A DNA stretch of 64,000 nt from Myotis daubentonii (GCF_963259705.1 NC_081849.1:51680093-51744092), one strand, 5' to 3'; shown: positions 47,170 to 59,974, counted from the stretch's first letter. Notes: generated by a model from the letters alone, not told the origin. Numbers and translations: made by a program.

Positions 47170-47460
47170 TGAGTAATAGACATAACTATAGAGACTAAAT
47201 CTATAAAACTGGTAAATGAAAACATAGGGGAAATCTTTGTAACCTTAGACAAAGATTTCTCAGATGTAACATAAAAAGCATAATCCATAAAAAGAAAAAA
47301 AGTTGACAAACTGGGCTCCGTCAAAATTAAATTTTCTCCTTTTAGAAAGGCACTGTTAAGAAGATGAAAAAAGCCTCAGATTGGGAGAAAATATTCATAA
47401 AACACATATCCATCCGTTAAAGGACTTTCATCCAGAATATAAAGAACGCTCAAAACGCCC
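47170..47460 (+). repeat. Ancient L1 ORF2 fragment
   Basis: Plus-strand old L1: gacaaactgggctccgtcaa, aggcactgttaagaagatga, ttgggagaaaatattcataa and ccagaatataaagaacgctc. Coding is broken. Confidence 0.8.
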
Positions 47461-48439
47461 CTTATTAACTGACCTAGTAATATAGCTCCGAGGCCCTTTA
47501 TCTTTCCCAAGGGGGCATTGCAAAAAAATCTATCTTTTTTATCTGCTATCAGTATTCCCCTCCATTGGTCCTCACAATTATTGCAGCTTTACTATTACTA
47601 CATATAATGTCTTATGCAATACGTTAGGTTATCTAAACAAGATTGACTTTTTGTATACATGGCAAATGGATGGAGTATGCTCTTCTACGCAGAGCCAACT
47701 AATTGGAGTCTACATCTGAAGATATCTCAGAAACTCTACCCGAGATTTTTTTTTAAAGTGCTGATAGCAGTTTATAATTATTGAGAGTTTCCTCTGAGGT
47801 TAAATTACTTGCCACAAGTCACACAGCCAATGTGTGGTAGGAATGCTACTTGCCACCAGACCTGCTGTACTTGACCTGGGCTTTATTTTGGCCTCAAGTT
47901 TTTCAAAATGAGAGGTTAAATAGATACACACAGAGAAGAAAATGGACAAGTTCCTTAACACATTAATTTGCAAAAAAAACTCTATGAAAAACAACTGCTT
48001 TGTGTACATATTGTATGCAAAACCGCCCTGCCCGTTTTTCGAGTTGCTTATTTTTATATACACTTACCAGCCTGCTAAACAGCATTATTGCTCTTTTTCT
48101 GTGTATTTCCTGTATTTTTCTACCTCTACTGACTCTTTTCCATCTGAACTTAAACAGGTTCTAGCTTTTCTTGTAAAACCATCCCCCATTCCTCCACACA
48201 CCCTCTAGCCACCACCATTTCTTCTTCAAACCAAGCTTTCCTCAAAAAATTACTGTCTTAGGATACTGTTCTTCTCCTGTTTCCCACTAGCTCATGTTAA
48301 TTCTCCCAATACCCCCAACTTACACCCCAAACCCTCCTAGCAATTTTATAAGCTATTATTTTATCCACAAAACTGAGACTGTATTTTATTCACAGTCCGT
48401 AGCCTGACTTTTTTCTACTTTAATATTATGGACTTTTCT
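47461..48439. other. Mostly unique; possible MIR scrap near 47790-47860
   Basis: aggttaaattacttgccaca and tcacacagccaatgtgtggt suggest a short reverse MIR remnant. The remainder is unassigned, with no gene. Confidence 0.45.
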
Positions 48440-48930
48440 TCATATCATTACTTTTGAAGATCTTTTTACTGATGAATAGCATACATACAGTAATAAGTTC
48501 AATGACTTTTCATAAAACGCCATTAACATCCAGATCAAGAAATAGAACTTACATTAGAATCTCCTTGCAACCCACTCCCTTCAGTCACTTCACCCAACTC
48601 CCCAAACCTATCCTGACTTCTAACAGCATAGACTGTTTTATGTGTGTGACATGTATGTAAATGGATCACATAGTGTGTACATTTTGGGTCTTGCTCTTTG
48701 ACTAAAAATATTGTTTATGAGATTCATTGATATTGTGTGCGGTTATAGTTCATTATTCTCCTTGTTATATAATATTCTGTTGTGTGAATATACATTATTA
48801 GGTTTTAAACAGAATGTTATTGGCTGTATATTATTCCATTATATGGATATACTCTGATTAATTTGTTATTTCTATTATTTTTGTCAGGTTTACACTATTA
48901 GAAACAACCCTACATCTTTGTATAATTACT
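48440..48930 (-). repeat. Ancient L1 3' fragment
   Basis: Reversed old L1: ccagatcaagaaatagaact, actgttttatgtgtgtgaca and ggctgtatattattccatta. Confidence 0.65.
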
Positions 48931-49001
48931 TAAAATAATTTCTGACTACTCCTTAGAATAAATTCTAAAAGTGCATTTGCTGGCCAAAAAGATATAAACT
49001 C

Positions 49002-49242
49002 TAGCTCTGGCTGGTTTGTTCAGTGGTTAGAGTGTTGGCCTGTGGACCAAAGGGTCGCAGGTTCAATTCCTGATCAAAGGCAGGTTCCTCAGCCCTGGTA
49101 GGGGCCCTTGAGGGAGGCAAACAATGGATGTGTCTCTCTCATGTCCATGTTCCTCTCTCTCCCCCAACCCCACTCCCTTCCGCTTCCTCTAGAAATCAAT
49201 GAAAAAATATCCTTGGGTGAGGATTAAAAAAATAAAAGAAAA
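49002..49242 (+). mobile_element. VES-type SINE, tailed subfamily
   Basis: Plus-strand copy (agctctggctggtttgttca ... caggttcaattcctgatca). The 3' tail holds atatccttgggtgaggatta. Perfect 10-bp flanks, atataaactc, lie at 48992-49001 and 49243-49252. Confidence 0.94.
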
Positions 49243-49252
49243 ATATAAACTC

Positions 49253-51599
49253 AAACTCTTTAGAACCTCTTAATACATATTGCCAAATTGCTTTCTAGAA
49301 ACATTTTACCAGTTTTTTTCTAACACAATACCTGACACACAGGTATTTAATAATTTTTTTTTTACTTATACTGAATGTATTAAGTCATATCCTAGGATCC
49401 ATTTCTGAGTTTTTTTGGTCATATTTCTTTTTTCTAGTTGATTATTATTTTATTAATTTAAATTTTTGAAAATTTAATAGTGTATAGGGCACAAATTTCC
49501 CTCCTTACTCTTTTTTTAAAAGTTAATGATTGTTCTTGCTTATTAAATTTATACCAGTAGAACTTTAAATATGTTGCTGAATTCAGAAAAAAAAGAACGT
49601 TATTGGAATTACCTTACTGGTATTTTTATACATTATGTGGGAAGAATTGACATATTTATATGTACATAAACCTATCCAGGAATAATTTTTCATTTATTCA
49701 AGTATTTTTATTAAATGCCCCTCAATAAAGCTTTATATGTTTATTCACATAGGACCTGGTTTTTTTAAAAAATATTTCCAAATATTTTATACTTTGTGGC
49801 TATTGGGAATTAGATAATTTTCTTCCGTTATATTTTATAATGAGTTAGTTGAAAGTTATTGACTTTTATTATTAATCTTATATTCATACTCCTTACTGAA
49901 CTTTTATGAATGCTAACAGTTTTTACTTTGGGTTAGGGACTATTAACGCTTTGGGGCTTGGGATCATTTAGTTCCTAGATTCATAAAGGGAGAAATTGGT
50001 ATCTGAAATAAAGACAGAAAAACAGTAACCTGCAAAACTATTTAAAAAATGTAGAATTCTGATCATTTGCAAAACTCCATTTTTCCCATGCTTCTCTGTT
50101 TCTTTTTAGGAATATGGTACTTTGGGAAGAATTTTTTTTTTTTAATGCTAAAAGAAAATAAACCTCAAAATAAATAAGGGAAAAAACGAAAATCTTTCAC
50201 TTTTGTTTTCAGATCCCCCCCCGCCCCTTATATTCTCATTTCTTCTGGATATTTTTCATGGTTCTCTACTTATGCCATTTATTTATCTGAAACCTTTATA
50301 TGTGTGTGAGATACACATGTTTGTGTCATATGTTGTCTTATGTGTCACCAGAGGTAAGAAAATATGTCTAGGTCATGGATATACATGCTATTGCAAATAT
50401 AATAAAAACAAACTTTTTCTTAATTACTTTTAATTTTTTTAAACTTTTAAATTTGTTTTAACTTTTATTCATTAAAAATTGTACATTTTATGCTTAATCT
50501 TAAGAATAGTTTCAAGTACCTAGAAACTTGAGCCACAAATGTAATCAGAATAATACTTTAATCCTACTTAATACATATTATTGACCTTCTGTGCCTACAT
50601 CAGCAACAAACAATAGCAGAATGTCTGGTGCATAATCTCTTGTGTAGATACACATACTCATTGGACAAGCCTGATCTAGAAATGAACTATCCTGTTTTGA
50701 GGTGGTAGTTAGGCCAAAGAGACTATCTAGGGTTTTGTTTAATCCTTGTAAGAGACAGGCTGATTGCACTGTCTTGTCTAATTTGTAAAATGAAACTAGG
50801 TCAGATCAATTACAGATAGTTGTAATTTGCTTTAAGTGGTCTGTAAGTCAAGGCTGGTGTTAATAAAATACATATTTCCTCTGTCAAAATAAAAACAAAT
50901 CGCTATCTCTATAATGACAGTAGAGTTGGAATATAAGAAGTTAAGAATCCTATCTTTTGTAGACTAGAAATACTTTTAATAAGGTGGTTGCTGTAGGTGT
51001 GTGTCTGTGGGTGTTTGTTAAGCTTTGGGGCTGGGAGGTGAGAGTGAGAATGAACAATGAGGACACTGTGTTCCAGATCTCACTTATAAAATGGGTTTGT
51101 AAGCTGGGATGGAGGACAACAGGCAAGATAAGCTCAAAATTTGCTTTACTGTTTGAACTACCAAGAGTTTCAGTTTTAAAAAAAATCAACTGTTGGAAAT
51201 TGTAGAGGTAAAGTGACATGCTTTCATTCAAAAGATGTAAAACTGGTTCCAGTTCCTTAAGAGAACATAGAAATGAAACATCAGAGGCAGCAATAATTAC
51301 ACCAATGGCATACCTAAAAACCAAAAACAGAACTGCTTCAACAGGCACCCTGCTACACGTGGTATTCAGTTTGTTTTGCCCGATGTCATAAAACGTTTAG
51401 TGTATTTCTGGTTAAGTGAAAACAACCAGAAATAGACATTATCTACTCAAATTCAGTACATTCACAAAAAGGGAGCACATTAAGAAGAAATTTAAGACGA
51501 TAAATGGATCTAGTTTGCCTATGACAATATGCCATTCTGAAGCTGCATATTGTTCATAGAGAGAATGTAGAGTGAGCTGTTTCCTTTTATAATTATTTT
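49253..51599. other. Unique AT-rich sequence
   Basis: About 2.3 kb without a repeat I can assign. The minus-strand open frame at 50950-51348 (132 codons) has no recognisable domain, and coding is not supported. Confidence 0.45.
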
Positions 51600-51765
51600 A
51601 GAAAGAACATGGATCTTGAACCCAAAGACTTTAGTTTGAATACTGGCCCTACCACTCAGACATTTTGTGATGCTGGGAACTTTAAAATCTCTTTTTCATT
51701 ATTTTCTTTACCTGTTAAATAAACAAAATTATTTCTCCTTCATGAAGTTGTTGTAAAGAGATTTC
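51600..51765 (+). repeat. MIR SINE
   Basis: MIR order: gaatactggccctaccactc, gatgctgggaactttaaaat, tacctgttaaataaacaaaa and atgaagttgttgtaaagag. Confidence 0.7.
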
Positions 51766-52139
51766 TTTTCATGAATTGTCACAATTTCATTGAAAAGTAG
51801 GAAAAATTTGCTTAAAATCTTTTGAGGAAAAGTGCTATATAAGAAAATAAACAGGACCAGCCTGATCACACATTACTGTCTTCCTCCAAATGTGTCTTTA
51901 AATTAGTCTCTGCCCCTCCTTCCCTCATGATCCGAACTGTGTTGGAGTTTCTGTTGCACGTGAAACGTCCCTGGGTAGCTGTGTACTGCTTTCTGGTATA
52001 GGCATTTATATGTGAACATGGCCAGAGGTCAAAGGGGAAGGGCTAGTTTTGTTTGGTGGGTGAGTTAAAGGATCCATCGAGATCTCTACCCCTACCTCTG
52101 TCTCTATCTTTATATCATACCTATATATTCCAATCATCC

Positions 52140-53220
52140 TATTTCTCTCCTACTTTCTGTTTATTTTTAAATAATTTGAAACTTACAGAAAAGTTGCAAA
52201 AATAATACAAAGAGCTTTTTGTTTTACCATTTGAGAATAAATTAGCAATACGATGTGTCACTACTTTTGAATACTTTAGTGTGTATTTCCTAAATAGGGG
52301 TATCTCCTGTGTCAGTCATCAAAATCAGGAAATTAACCATCCCAGCCAGAGACCCCCATTTATGTTTTTTCCAAATGATGCACTTTATAGCAAAGAGATC
52401 CAGGTGAGAATCACATGTTGCATTTAGTTGTTATGTCTCTTTAATCTCCTTCAATCTGGACTAGTTCCTCAGTCTTCCCTTAACTTTCAGTATCTAGATA
52501 CTTTTGAATATTACAGGCCAGTTATTTTGCAAAATATCCCTCATTTCCTCGAAATTAGATTTAGGTTATATATTTTTGTTAGGAATATCATAGGAGTGAT
52601 GTGTTTGCATTGCATCTAATTATTGGCTAGTGCACAATCCCTATTTGTTATGTTACTGGAGATGTTAACCACAATCACCTACTTAAGGTCCTATCAGATT
52701 TTGCTATTGTAAAATTATTCATTCTCTCTTTTTAATCAGTATTGGGGAGGTTGCTTTGAAACTATGTAATATTCTGTTCCTTATCAACCTCCTCCCATTC
52801 ACTAGTTTCAGCACATCTATGCTTCTTGGCTGAATTAACTATGATAGGTGCCAAATGGTAATTTTTCTAATTCCTTCTCCATTCATCAGTTGGCATTCCA
52901 CTGCAAGGAAAAGCTCCCTCCTCTTATTTATTTATTATTTTATTTATATCAGTATGGGTACATGGATTTTAAAAATTATTTTATTATTTATGGATATTTT
53001 TAATGGATTATAATCTGTTACTAGAATTATTTTGATGCTTTACATGTCCCATTTTGGCCAGTGGGAGTCCCTTCAAATTGTCCTCCTCATTCTTGGAGCA
53101 CTTCCTGGCACAATGAGATGTTCCAGGCCCACCTTTACCCTGCTTGTATTTCAGTAGCCTGAATAGACCATGTGGCCTCTGCCTCCCCAAACCCTCCTCT
53201 CCTCGCTTGGGCTCCAAAAT
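52140..53220. repeat. Old L1M 3' untranslated fragment
   Basis: A long worn match to the 3' part of old L1: gaaacttacagaaaagttgc, agtgtgtatttcctaaatag, tgttatgtctctttaatctc, ggccagttattttgcaaaat and gttggcattccactgcaagg. Non-coding. It shares the 'acttacagaaaagttgc' type start with 2200-2560. Confidence 0.7.
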
Positions 53221-53441
53221 CCTATTACTGCTTACTTCCTAGGACTCAAGAAAGAGAGGCAAGGAGGAAGAAAGACCAGATAGATAAGCAGGCAGATTGA
53301 CTTAAAAAAAAAAAAAAGTTCTGCCCATGAAAATGGGGAAATAAACAGACTAGCTAGCTCTCCAGTGTTATAGGGAAACAGGTAATCGGATCATTAGAAA
53401 TGATGGATAAGCCCCAAATAATTTATTTTAATTTTGGAATG

Positions 53442-53748
53442 TGTCTTAGTCCAATTCGGGCAGCTTATAAACAACAGAAGTTTTTCATAGTTCTGGAGGC
53501 TGGGAAGTCTCAGCTCAAGATCCCAGCACAGTCACTTCTGGTGAGAGTCCTCTTCCTGGTTCATGCCTTCTTGCCAAGTCCTCACATCTAGGGAGCTCTC
53601 TGGGGTCTCTTTATAAGGGCACTAATCCCATTCATGAGGGCTCCACCCTCAAGACCTGATTACCTCCCAAATGCCCCACCTCCTGATACTGTCATTTTAG
53701 GGAATCAGGGTTTCAACATCGAAATTTTGAGGGGATACAGACCATAGT
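53442..53748 (-). repeat. MLT1-type LTR (ERVL-MaLR), second copy
   Basis: Plus strand: gtcttagtccaattcgggca, agttctggaggctgggaagt, ctctctggggtctctttata, atcccattcatgagggctcc and attttgaggggatacagacc. It is better preserved than the copy at 500-848 but lacks part of the centre. Confidence 0.9.
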
Positions 53749-54419
53749 GGGATGTTTTTGTTTTCTACTGATATTTCAATATGGGTGCGTTTCCTGCTTT
53801 TGAGAGCCAGGGCCTAAACCAACCTAAGCCCTTCTGCTTTTTATCTCTTATGCCAATACACTATTTCACAGACAGAAACTTCTTATTAAGCACACTATTT
53901 GCTATAATCTTAGAATCAGGCTTAACAAGGAACCGTACCTATTCCTTATGCTTCTCTTCCTGACTTGTCTGTCTGCAGATCGGTTGGCACTGTGCAGAGA
54001 AGGAAGCGTTCAGTATTCTCCTCCTCAGGAAGCCTTGTGGGAAGACCTACTTTCTGCTCGTTCCTTAGATGGAGAGCCTCTCCCAGCTGCCACGAGGCTG
54101 TGGTTTCCAGGGGCTCTGCTCTCACGGGGGCTGGTGTGCTTTCTCCTAGGGGTTGGGGGTGGGGAGAGAGGGTTTGAGAGCCACGGGAGGGAGGTTTGCT
54201 TTATTAAGTCTAGAGGTGGTTACAGCGGACAACTGGGAGGCGAGAAGGAATTGGATTGAGACAAGTTCATTTGAATGAAGCAGCTTCTCTTAAGGCAACT
54301 TTACATAACAGCTGGCCGGTTAGTATGTTTGTCTTTACCATCTTAGCCCTTTAAGCTTAAAAAAAAAGTTATTTGAGATTGGAACTTTTTTATGTGTCGC
54401 CATTAGGCACATGTCCAGG
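53749..54419. other. Unique sequence, G-rich centre
   Basis: A G-rich stretch at 54110-54250. Overlapping open frames of 103 and 70 codons have no domain. No repeat assigned. Confidence 0.45.
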
Positions 54420-54745
54420 TGAATTCTAATTTTGCTGAACCCGTCCCTATATGAGTTGGACTGTTTTAGGAACTTTATGTAATAGAATCATATAGTATTT
54501 GTCTTCTTGTGACTTATTTTACTTGGTATAATGCCTTCAAGGTTCATCCATATTGTAGCATATATCACAATTTCCTTTTATAGCTGAATAATATTCCATT
54601 GTATATACGTACCACAGTTTGTTTATCCATTCATCTGTTGATGGACACTTAGATTGCTTCCACCTTTTGGCTCTTGTGAATAATGCTGCTATGAACATGG
54701 GTGTACAGATATTTCTTCAAGACTCTGCTTTCAATTCTTGGGAAC
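54420..54745 (-). repeat. Ancient L1 3' fragment
   Basis: Reversed old L1: ttggtataatgccttcaagg, tcatccatattgtagcatat, gctgaataatattccattgt and ttgatggacacttagattgc. Confidence 0.85.
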
Positions 54746-54814
54746 TTACCTTATTGAGCCTCAACCTTAGCACAGAAATATGTCCTCTGTAAATAGGTAT
54801 TTATACAAGTGTGA

Positions 54815-54858
54815 GGGAGGGAGGGAGGGAGGGAGGGAGGGAGGGAGGGAGGGAGGGA
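54815..54858 (+). repeat. (GGGA)11 tandem repeat with G-quadruplex potential
   Basis: Eleven uninterrupted ggga units, with a further ggggga and ggg just downstream. Every unit has a GGG run with a one-base loop, an ideal spacing for G-quadruplexes. Confidence 0.95.
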
Positions 54859-54869
54859 GAGACTGGGGG

Positions 54870-55772
54870 AGGGCACAATCATTTCAAAAATTAGGTGATG
54901 ATCTGCCAGTTTTGTAAGGGTATCTCAGTGAGTCAGCTTCAGTGTTTTCCAAAGTATTGCCCGTGAACTCCTGCCTGGGGGCCTCCTAGAATGCTTGCAA
55001 ATGTTTTAGGTTCTTAGGCCCTTCACCAACCTTCACAAGTTTGCATCTCCTGTGAGACTCAGGAACTTGCACCCCAGGTGATTCTGACACAGGAGGAAAC
55101 GTGAGGTTCGCTGTCCCACTGGCCAGGGGATCTCAGAATGTTCCTGTCTGTGCACGTGAAGGCCCTGCTCTCTGCTGCTTCCAGCCCTGCTCCCCTGTGG
55201 GGCACATTCATCCCAGCCCACGACTCACTTTCGTTTCCACCTGCCTGTATATTGTAGCCCAACTAAAAATCCTATACATTTAGCAAAGGATGGCCCGGCT
55301 GAGTTTGCAACGCTAAACTGACCCAGGCCCTTTTAGAGTCCTTCCTCGGGATGCTAATTGGTGATTCTCTGGTGCTGCCTGCCTGCTTCTCTAGCCAGTG
55401 GGCCCGTGAAGAGGTTAGGACTTCCTCCCTCGGCGTACCTGAGTTATTAAAGGGACCAAGGCTCTTCTCTTATATGAACATTTTAAATATGACTTAGTAT
55501 GTTGTAACCCTCAGGAAAGTATTTCGCACATTTGTACTGGATAACTGAATGACAGGTGTGACATCTTCAATAAAACCAACCAGATTCTTTTGTGTTTTGA
55601 AATCAAACTGTCTTCATCTAGTTATCACATCATACCACCTCATATCTACCACATGTAGCTTTGCTTCTAATTGTGATCTGTGATTGGCAAGTGATTCACT
55701 TTTTTAATATCAACTTTTCTTCAAATAATGATGCATTTTCAGAAATATTCTCTTCATACCTTTGTGTAAGTT
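54870..55772. other. Unique sequence
   Basis: No gene recognised. GC-richer at 55050-55240 and AT-rich afterwards. Confidence 0.45.
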
Positions 55773-55781
55773 AACATTTTG
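55773..55781. repeat. Candidate target duplication of the long L1 (3' side)
   Basis: aacattttg, repeated at 61322-61330 on the 5' side. On the 3' side, 13 bases lie between this motif and the A-rich tail. Confidence 0.55.
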
Positions 55782-55815
55782 CTTTACAAGAGTGTTTTAT
55801 TTTATTTTTTTTTAA

Positions 55816-55821
55816 TTTATT
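55816..55821 (-). promoter_or_regulatory. L1 polyadenylation signal AATAAA
   Basis: tttatt on the plus strand is AATAAA in the L1 sense direction, placed just before the final A-rich tail. Confidence 0.6.
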
Positions 55822-56103
55822 GTTTTTTTTGTTTTGTTTTTATTGCTTAAAGTATTACAAAGGGTATTACATATGTATCCATTTTATCCCCCCGCCCTAG
55901 ACAGTCCCCTAGCCTCCCCTATCCCCCAGTGTCTTATGTCCATTGGTTATGCTTATATGCATACATACAACTCCTTTAGTTGATCTCTTACGCCCCTACC
56001 TCCTGCCCCCCAACCCTCCCCGGCCTTCCCGCTACAGTTTGACAATCTGTTTGAGGCAGCTCTGCCTCTGTATCTATTATTGTTCAAAAGTTTATAATGG
56101 TCT

Positions 56104-59100
56104 CTATTGTCCATGAATGAGTGAGATCATGTGGTACTTTTCCTTTATTGACTGGCTTATTTCACTTAGCATAATGCTCTCCAGTTCCATCCATGACGTT
56201 GCAAATGGTAAGAGTTCCTTCCTTTTTAGAGCAGCATAGTATTCCATTGTGTAGATGTACCACAGTTTTCTAATCCATTCATCTACTGATGGGCACTTAG
56301 GCTGTTTCCAGATCTTAGCTATGGTGAATTGTGCTGCTATGAACATAGGGGTGCATATATCCTTTCTGATTGGTGTTTCTGGTTTCTTGGGATATATTCC
56401 TAGAAGTGGGATCACAGGGTCAAATGGGAGTTCCATTTTCAGTTTTTTAAGGAAACTCCATACTGTCTTCCATAGTGACTGCACCAGTCTGCATTCCCAC
56501 CAGCAGTGCACAAGTGTTCCTTTTTCTCCACATCCTCTCCAGCACTTGTCGTTTGTTGATTTGTTGATGATAGCCAGTCTGACAGGTGTGAGGTGGTACC
56601 TCATTGCTGTTTTGATTTGCATCTCTCGGATGATTAGTGACTTTGAGCATGTTTTCATATGTCTCTTGGCTTTCTGAATGTCCTCTTTTGAAAGGTGTCT
56701 ATTTAGGTCCTTTGCCCATTTTTTGATTGGATTGTTTATCTTCTTTTTGTTAAGTTGTATGAGTTCCCTATAAATTTTGGAGATTAGGCCCTTATCAGAT
56801 ATGTCATTGGCAAATATGTTTTCCCACACAGTGGGTTTTCTCGTTGTTTTGTTGATGGTTTCTTTTGCTGTGCAGAAGCTTTTTATTTTGATGTAGTCCC
56901 ATTTGTTCATTTTTTCTTTAGTTTCAAGTGCCCTAGGAGCTGTATCAGTGAAGAAATTGCTTCGGCATATGTCTGAGATTTTGTTGCCTTTGGATTCTTC
57001 TAGAATTTTTATGGTATCCTGTCGTACATTTAAGTCCTTTATCCATTTTGAGTTTATTTTTGTGTATGGTGTAAATTGGTGGTCTAGTTTCATTTTCTTG
57101 CATATATCTGTCCAATTTTCCCAACACCATTTATTGAAGAGACTATCTTGGCTCCATTGTATGTTCTTGCCTCCTTTGTCAAATATTAATTGAGCATATT
57201 GATTCGGGCCGATTTCTGGGCTCTCTATTCTATTCCATTGATCTATATGCCTATTCTTGTGCCAGTACCAGGCAGTTTTGAGAACAGTGGCTTTGTAATA
57301 CAACTTGATATCTGGTATTGAGATCCCACCTACTTTGTTCTTTTTCAGGATTGCTGTAGCTATTCGGGGTCTTTTTTTATTCCAGATGAATTTTTGGAAA
57401 GTTCGTTCTAGATCTCTGAAGTATGCCGTTGGTATTTTAATGGGAAGTGCGTTGAATTTATAGATTGCTTTGGGTAGTATGGACATTTTAATGATGTTGA
57501 TTCTACCAATCCATGAACACGGTATGTTCTTCCATCTGTTTATGTCTTCCTCTATATCTTTTTTCAACATCTTGTAGTTTTCTGAGTAGAGGTCTTTTAC
57601 CTCTTTAGTTAAGTTTATTCCTAGGTAGCTTAATTTTTTTGGTGCAATGGTAAACGGGATTGTTTTTATAATCTCTCTTTCTGAAAGTTCACTATTGGTG
57701 TATAGAAATGCCTCAGATTTCTTGGGGTTAATTTTGTATCCTGCTACATTGCCAAATTCATGTATTAAGTCTAGTAGTTTTTTGATGGAGTCTCTAGGGT
57801 TTTGTATGTATAATATCATGTCGTTGGCAAATAAGGACAGTTTTACTTCCTCTTTTCCAATTTGGATGCCTTTTATTTCTTCTTCTTGCCGAATTGCAAT
57901 GGCTAACACTTCCAATACTATGTTGAACAGGAGTGGTGAGAGGGGGCATCCCTGTCTTGTTCCTGTTCTTAGGGGAAATGGTGTTAGTTTTTGTCCATTG
58001 AGTATGATGTTGGCTGTGGGCCTGTCATATATGGCTTTTATTATGTTGAGGTATGATCCTTCTACTCCCACCTTGCTGAGAGTTTTTATCAAAAATGGGT
58101 GTTGAATTTTGTCAAATGCTTTTTCTGCATCAATTGATATGACCACGTGGTTTTTTTCTTTCAATTTGTTTATGTGATGTATCACGTTTATTGATTTGCG
58201 GATATTGTACCATCCTTGCATCCCTGGGATAAATCCTACTTGGTCATGGTGTATGATCTTTCTGATGTACTGCTGGATCCGATTTGCTAAGATTTTGTTG
58301 AGGATTTTGGCATCTATGTTCATGAGGGATATTGGCCTGTAATTCTCTTTCATTGTGTTGTCTTTACCTGGTTTTGGTATTAGGGTGATGCTGGCTTCAT
58401 AGAATGAGCTTGGAAGTGTTCCTTCCTCTTGAATTTTTTGTAGTAGTCTGAGGAGGATAGGTTTTAGTTCTTCCTTGAATGTTTGGTAAAACTCCCCTGT
58501 GAAGCCGTCTGGTCCTGGGCTTTTGTTTGATGGAAGCTTTTTGATGACTGCTTCAATTTCTTCCATAGTTATTGGCCTGTTGAGATTTTTAGATTCTTCC
58601 TGATTGAGTTTTGGAATGTTGTATTTTTCTAGGAATTTGTCCATTTCCTCCAGGTTGTCTAGTTTGTTGGAGTAGAGCTGTCCATAGTATTTTTTAAAAA
58701 TCATTTGTATTTCTGTGGGGTCTGTTGTTATTTCGCCTCTATCGTTTCTGATTTTATTTATTTGGGTCCTCTCTCTCTGCTTCTTGGTGAGTCTGGCTAG
58801 AGGTTTGTCAATCTTGTTTATCCTTTCAAAGAACCAGCTCTTGGTTTCATTGATTTTCTGTATTGTTTTTTTGGTCTCTATGTCATTTATTTCTGCTCTA
58901 ATCTTTATTATCTCCTTTCTTCTGCTCACTCTGGGGTTTTCTTGTTGCTCTCTTTCTAATTCTTTGAGTTGTAGAGTTAGATGATTTACTACCATTTTTT
59001 CTTGTTTTTTGAGATAGGCCTGTAGGGCTATAAACTTCCCTCTCAGGACTGCTTTCATTGTGTCCCATAGGTTTTGGATTGTTGTGTTTTCATTGTCATT

Positions 59101-59925
59101 AGTTTCCAGGATGTTTTTAATTTCTTCTTTGATCTCATTGGTAACCCAATCAATATTTAATAGCATGCTATTCAGCTTCCAGGTTTTTGAGTATTTTGGG
59201 TTGTTTTGATTGTAGTTTATTTCTAATATTATGCCATCGTGGTCTGCGAAGACGCTTTTTATGATTTCAATCTTCTTGAATTTGGGGATACTTTGCTTGT
59301 GACCCAATATATCGTCTATTTTTGAATATGTCTTATGAGCATTTGAGTAGAATGTATATTCCCTGGCTTTGGGGTGAAGTGTTCTGAAGATGTCTATTAA
59401 GTCCATCTGATCTAGTGAGTCATTTAGGATTGCTGTATCTTTGCTGATTGTTTGTTTAGAGGGCTTATCCAGTGCTGTCAGTGGTGTGTTAAAGTCCCCT
59501 ACTATGATTGTATTGTTGTCGATCTCTCCTTTGATATCTTCCAGGAGTTTTTTTATGAATTTGGGTGCTCCTGCATTGGGTGCATATATGTTTACCAGGG
59601 TTATATCTTCTTGTTGTATTGACCCCTTTAGCATTATGAAGTGGCCTTCCTTATCTCTTGTTATGGCCTTCACTTTGAGGTCTATTTTGTCCGATATAAG
59701 TATTGCTACCCCAGCTTTCTTTTCCTTTCCATTTGCCTGAAAGATATTTTTCCATCCTTTCACTTTCAGTCTGTGTGAGTCCCTTCTAATGAGGTGGGTT
59801 TCTTGTAGACAGCAGATGTATGGGTCATGTGTTTTTATCCATTCAGCCACTCGATGTCTTTTGGTTGGAGCATTTAGTCCATTTACGTTTAAAGTTATTA
59901 TTGACAGGTACTTGTTTGTAGCCAT
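56104..59925 (-). CDS. ORF2: L1 ORF2 protein (endonuclease / reverse transcriptase), catalytic Asp lost
   Basis: A 1273-residue open frame, close to the length of human L1 ORF2p (1275). The N-terminal APE-type endonuclease keeps its catalytic set: N13, E42, D144 and N146 in GDFNTP, D204 in SKID, and D228-H229 in ADH. The reverse-transcriptase domain (about 490-770) has [18 protein letters not shown] and [13 protein letters not shown], but the active-site motif reads F699-A700-N701-D702 instead of FADD. The codon is AAC (plus strand gtt, 57823-57825). The C-terminal cysteine-rich part (CWRGC...HCWWEC, about 1128-1145) is intact. The protein nicks DNA and primes reverse transcription on it. With N701, polymerase activity should be lost, because this Asp binds catalytic metal. 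The start is the ATG just after ORF1. Confidence 0.96.
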   Translation of the reverse strand: MATNKYLSIITLNVNGLNAPTKRHRVAEWIKTHDPYICCLQETHLIRRDSHRLKVKGWKNIFQANGKEKKAGVAILISDKIDLKVKAITRDKEGHFIMLKGSIQQEDITLVNIYAPNAGAPKFIKKLLEDIKGEIDNNTIIVGDFNTPLTALDKPSKQTISKDTAILNDSLDQMDLIDIFRTLHPKAREYTFYSNAHKTYSKIDDILGHKQSIPKFKKIEIIKSVFADHDGIILEINYNQNNPKYSKTWKLNSMLLNIDWVTNEIKEEIKNILETNDNENTTIQNLWDTMKAVLRGKFIALQAYLKKQEKMVVNHLTLQLKELEREQQENPRVSRRKEIIKIRAEINDIETKKTIQKINETKSWFFERINKIDKPLARLTKKQRERTQINKIRNDRGEITTDPTEIQMIFKKYYGQLYSNKLDNLEEMDKFLEKYNIPKLNQEESKNLNRPITMEEIEAVIKKLPSNKSPGPDGFTGEFYQTFKEELKPILLRLLQKIQEEGTLPSSFYEASITLIPKPGKDNTMKENYRPISLMNIDAKILNKILANRIQQYIRKIIHHDQVGFIPGMQGWYNIRKSINVIHHINKLKEKNHVVISIDAEKAFDKIQHPFLIKTLSKVGVEGSYLNIIKAIYDRPTANIILNGQKLTPFPLRTGTRQGCPLSPLLFNIVLEVLAIAIRQEEEIKGIQIGKEEVKLSLFANDMILYIQNPRDSIKKLLDLIHEFGNVAGYKINPKKSEAFLYTNSELSEREIIKTIPFTIAPKKLSYLGINLTKEVKDLYSENYKMLKKDIEEDINRWKNIPCSWIGRINIIKMSILPKAIYKFNALPIKIPTAYFRDLERTFQKFIWNKKRPRIATAILKKNKVGGISIPDIKLYYKATVLKTAWYWHKNRHIDQWNRIESPEIGPNQYAQLIFDKGGKNIQWSQDSLFNKWCWENWTDICKKMKLDHQFTPYTKINSKWIKDLNVRQDTIKILEESKGNKISDICRSNFFTDTAPRALETKEKMNKWDYIKIKSFCTAKETINKTTRKPTVWENIFANDISDKGLISKIYRELIQLNKKKINNPIKKWAKDLNRHLSKEDIQKAKRHMKTCSKSLIIREMQIKTAMRYHLTPVRLAIINKSTNDKCWRGCGEKGTLVHCWWECRLVQSLWKTVWSFLKKLKMELPFDPVIPLLGIYPKKPETPIRKDICTPMFIAAQFTIAKIWKQPKCPSVDEWIRKLWYIYTMEYYAALKRKELLPFATSWMELESIMLSEISQSIKEKYHMISLIHGQ

Positions 59926-59974
59926 TTCTTTTTTTGTGTGGCTGTTTTCTTTCTGAGCTTTTTATTTCTTATTT

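Noticed and set aside
46923..47324. 133-codon minus-strand open frame
   Set aside because: It overlaps a plus-strand L1 ORF2 relic and has no recognisable domain.
57647..58105. 152-codon plus-strand open frame
   Set aside because: A shadow of L1 ORF2 on the opposite strand.
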